From positions 1 through 64,000 of the forward strand of contig CAVOSJ010000004.1 of assembly GCA_963698885.1 (NCBI GenBank): a stretch of DNA of 64,000 bases. Reading direction: 5' to 3'. The DNA is from JBARKJ01 sp963698885. Its GTDB lineage: Bacteria; Nitrospirota; JACRHJ01. Positions 63,083-64,000 of the stretch are shown here, one piece after another; positions within the stretch are counted from its first letter, which is position 1, and every line of letters begins with the position of its first letter. The notes under the pieces are model-generated. The model was given only the letters and a program-made list of their open reading frames with translations, was not told where the DNA came from and made no database searches. The translations under genes and the position numbers were made by a program.

Positions 63083-64000
63083 ATGGCCCATTTTTTGCTT
63101 AAGTACAGCAAGAAGCTCAACATTAACTTTAGGATGCGCCAAAAAATGCCGGAACAGGAAACACCGGAAAGTTTAGAGAACTGGCGGGAACAGTTCGAGG
63201 CGCTTTTTTCAAACCTCCCCATCGGCATATCCTACCTCACCCCCGAAATGCGATACATACGGATAAACCCGTTCCTCGAGGAGAAACTGGGATTTAAATC
63301 CGAGGAAATCAAGGGCCGGCACTGCTATGACGTCCACGGGATATACAAAGACGACCCGCTCAGGAAGGGCGAGGAGAGAATCTGCGGCATATGCGGCGTG
63401 AGGACCGCCCTTGTCACCGGGAAGCCCTTCAAGTTCACCAGGAAGATACGCGAGGATTTTATAGTCGAGAATATCGCCGTCCCCTTGATAGGCAACGGCG
63501 GGATAATCGGTGTGGCCAAGATAGTAGTTGACGTGACAGAACGCATAGGCTTGGAGGAGAGGCTGAAGAAACAGGCGGCCGACTTGGAGAAAGCGGTCGA
63601 GGAAAAGACGAAAGAGCAGGAAGAATTCATGGCTATGATCACGCACGACCTGAAAACTCCTCTCACGTCAATCATCGGCTACAGCTCCATTATCCTTTCA
63701 GACGTTCTGGGGGCGGTGCAGGAAAGGCATAAACAGCCGATGGAAGGAATCCTGGTGAACGCCCAGAGGATGCTGGGCCTTGTGAGAAACGTCCTGGCCG
63801 CGGGCAGGATAAAAGAACAGCGGTTTGCGCTCGACATAAGGCCGATGAAGATAGAGTCCCTGATTGCCGAAACGCTCTGCAATATGGCGCCCCAGATAAA
63901 CGATAAGGGGCATAAGACAAGCATGGAATTTGAGCCGGGCATCCCTCCGGTGCTCGCGGACAAGGAGCACATGGAGCGTGTTTTCTGCAACCTGATAACC
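63083..64000 (+). CDS. PAS-domain sensor histidine kinase (incomplete at window end)
   Basis: The open frame begins at ATG 63083 and runs off the window; ATG 63134 or 63146 are other possible starts, none with a good ribosome binding site. A PAS domain covers about residues 30-150 (LFSNLPIGISYLTPEMRYIR). It contains three Cys, in CYDVHG and CGICGVRTALVTGKPFKF, a variant of the C..C..CP pattern common in deltaproteobacterial PAS domains. A coiled coil leads to the phospho-acceptor His in EFMAMITHDLKTPLTSIIGY and then the start of the ATPase N-box, VFCNLIT. No membrane helix is seen, so it is probably cytosolic. Its response regulator is not in view. Confidence 0.88.
   Translation, partial: MAHFLLKYSKKLNINFRMRQKMPEQETPESLENWREQFEALFSNLPIGISYLTPEMRYIRINPFLEEKLGFKSEEIKGRHCYDVHGIYKDDPLRKGEERICGICGVRTALVTGKPFKFTRKIREDFIVENIAVPLIGNGGIIGVAKIVVDVTERIGLEERLKKQAADLEKAVEEKTKEQEEFMAMITHDLKTPLTSIIGYSSIILSDVLGAVQERHKQPMEGILVNAQRMLGLVRNVLAAGRIKEQRFALDIRPMKIESLIAETLCNMAPQINDKGHKTSMEFEPGIPPVLADKEHMERVFCNLIT

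Overview
The window looks like a piece of a Gram-negative, probably anaerobic or facultative chromosome of about 55-58% GC. The gene neighbourhoods recall the former Deltaproteobacteria (Desulfobacterota-like) or a neighbouring phylum. Examples are livG-livF, fab genes beside rnc, spoVG-prs-rplY-pth-ychF-rpsF-ssb-rpsR-DUF2232, a ferredoxin-fused EtfA, a membrane pyrophosphatase and an outer-membrane porin. The 16S gene is present and would settle the lineage; I could not search it. Most genes lie on the minus strand, so transcription mainly runs from high to low coordinates.

Layout. (1) 0-18.4 kb, minus strand: recG, two small genes, a prepilin peptidase, then a lipid block yceD-rpmF-plsX-fabH / acyl-CoA dehydrogenase-etfB-(ferredoxin)etfA / fabD-fabG-acpP-fabF, then rnc, a radical SAM gene, purM-purN and livG-livF. 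(2) 18.4-22.3 kb: rpmB (plus strand), then an accessory patch with a duplicated two-helix membrane protein, a methyltransferase, a broken TPR gene and an HD-GYP gene, with near-copies of one terminator after most of these genes. (3) 22.3-31.2 kb: ridA, relA/spoT, recJ, secF-secD, yajC, tgt. (4) 31.2-32.8 kb: four tandem small secreted cysteine proteins that appear to form one unfamiliar family. (5) 32.9-38.7 kb: a complete rRNA operon (16S, tRNA-Ile, tRNA-Ala, 23S, 5S) with three consensus promoters and processing stems. (6) 38.7-42.4 kb, plus strand: secreted proteins of unknown function and an alpha/beta hydrolase. (7) 42.4-50.6 kb: tRNA-Ala, valS-nadC, alanine dehydrogenase, an unknown 609-residue protein, cca. 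(8) 50.7-64 kb: a porin, the rpsR-ssb-rpsF group, ychF, a membrane pyrophosphatase, pth-rplY-prs, tRNA-Gln, spoVG-ispE, and the start of a PAS histidine kinase that runs off the window.

Two things colour every reading. First, eleven genes carry internal single-base frameshifts, including several that are normally essential (fabD, secD, secF, cca, purM). Indel errors in the assembly are the simplest explanation. I annotate those genes across the shift and give the shift position. Second, the window holds several dispersed intergenic repeats: a two-hairpin REP-like element, duplicated terminators, and short palindromes that have been read into the C-termini of neighbouring proteins.

The most interesting biology is an acyl-CoA dehydrogenase / EtfB / ferredoxin-fused EtfA set resembling the electron-bifurcating caffeyl-CoA reductase set and lodged inside the fatty-acid synthesis cluster. 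Next are the four-gene family of secreted cysteine proteins beside the rRNA operon, and several genes whose promoter -10 box sits only 6-8 bases before the start codon, which suggests leaderless mRNAs.
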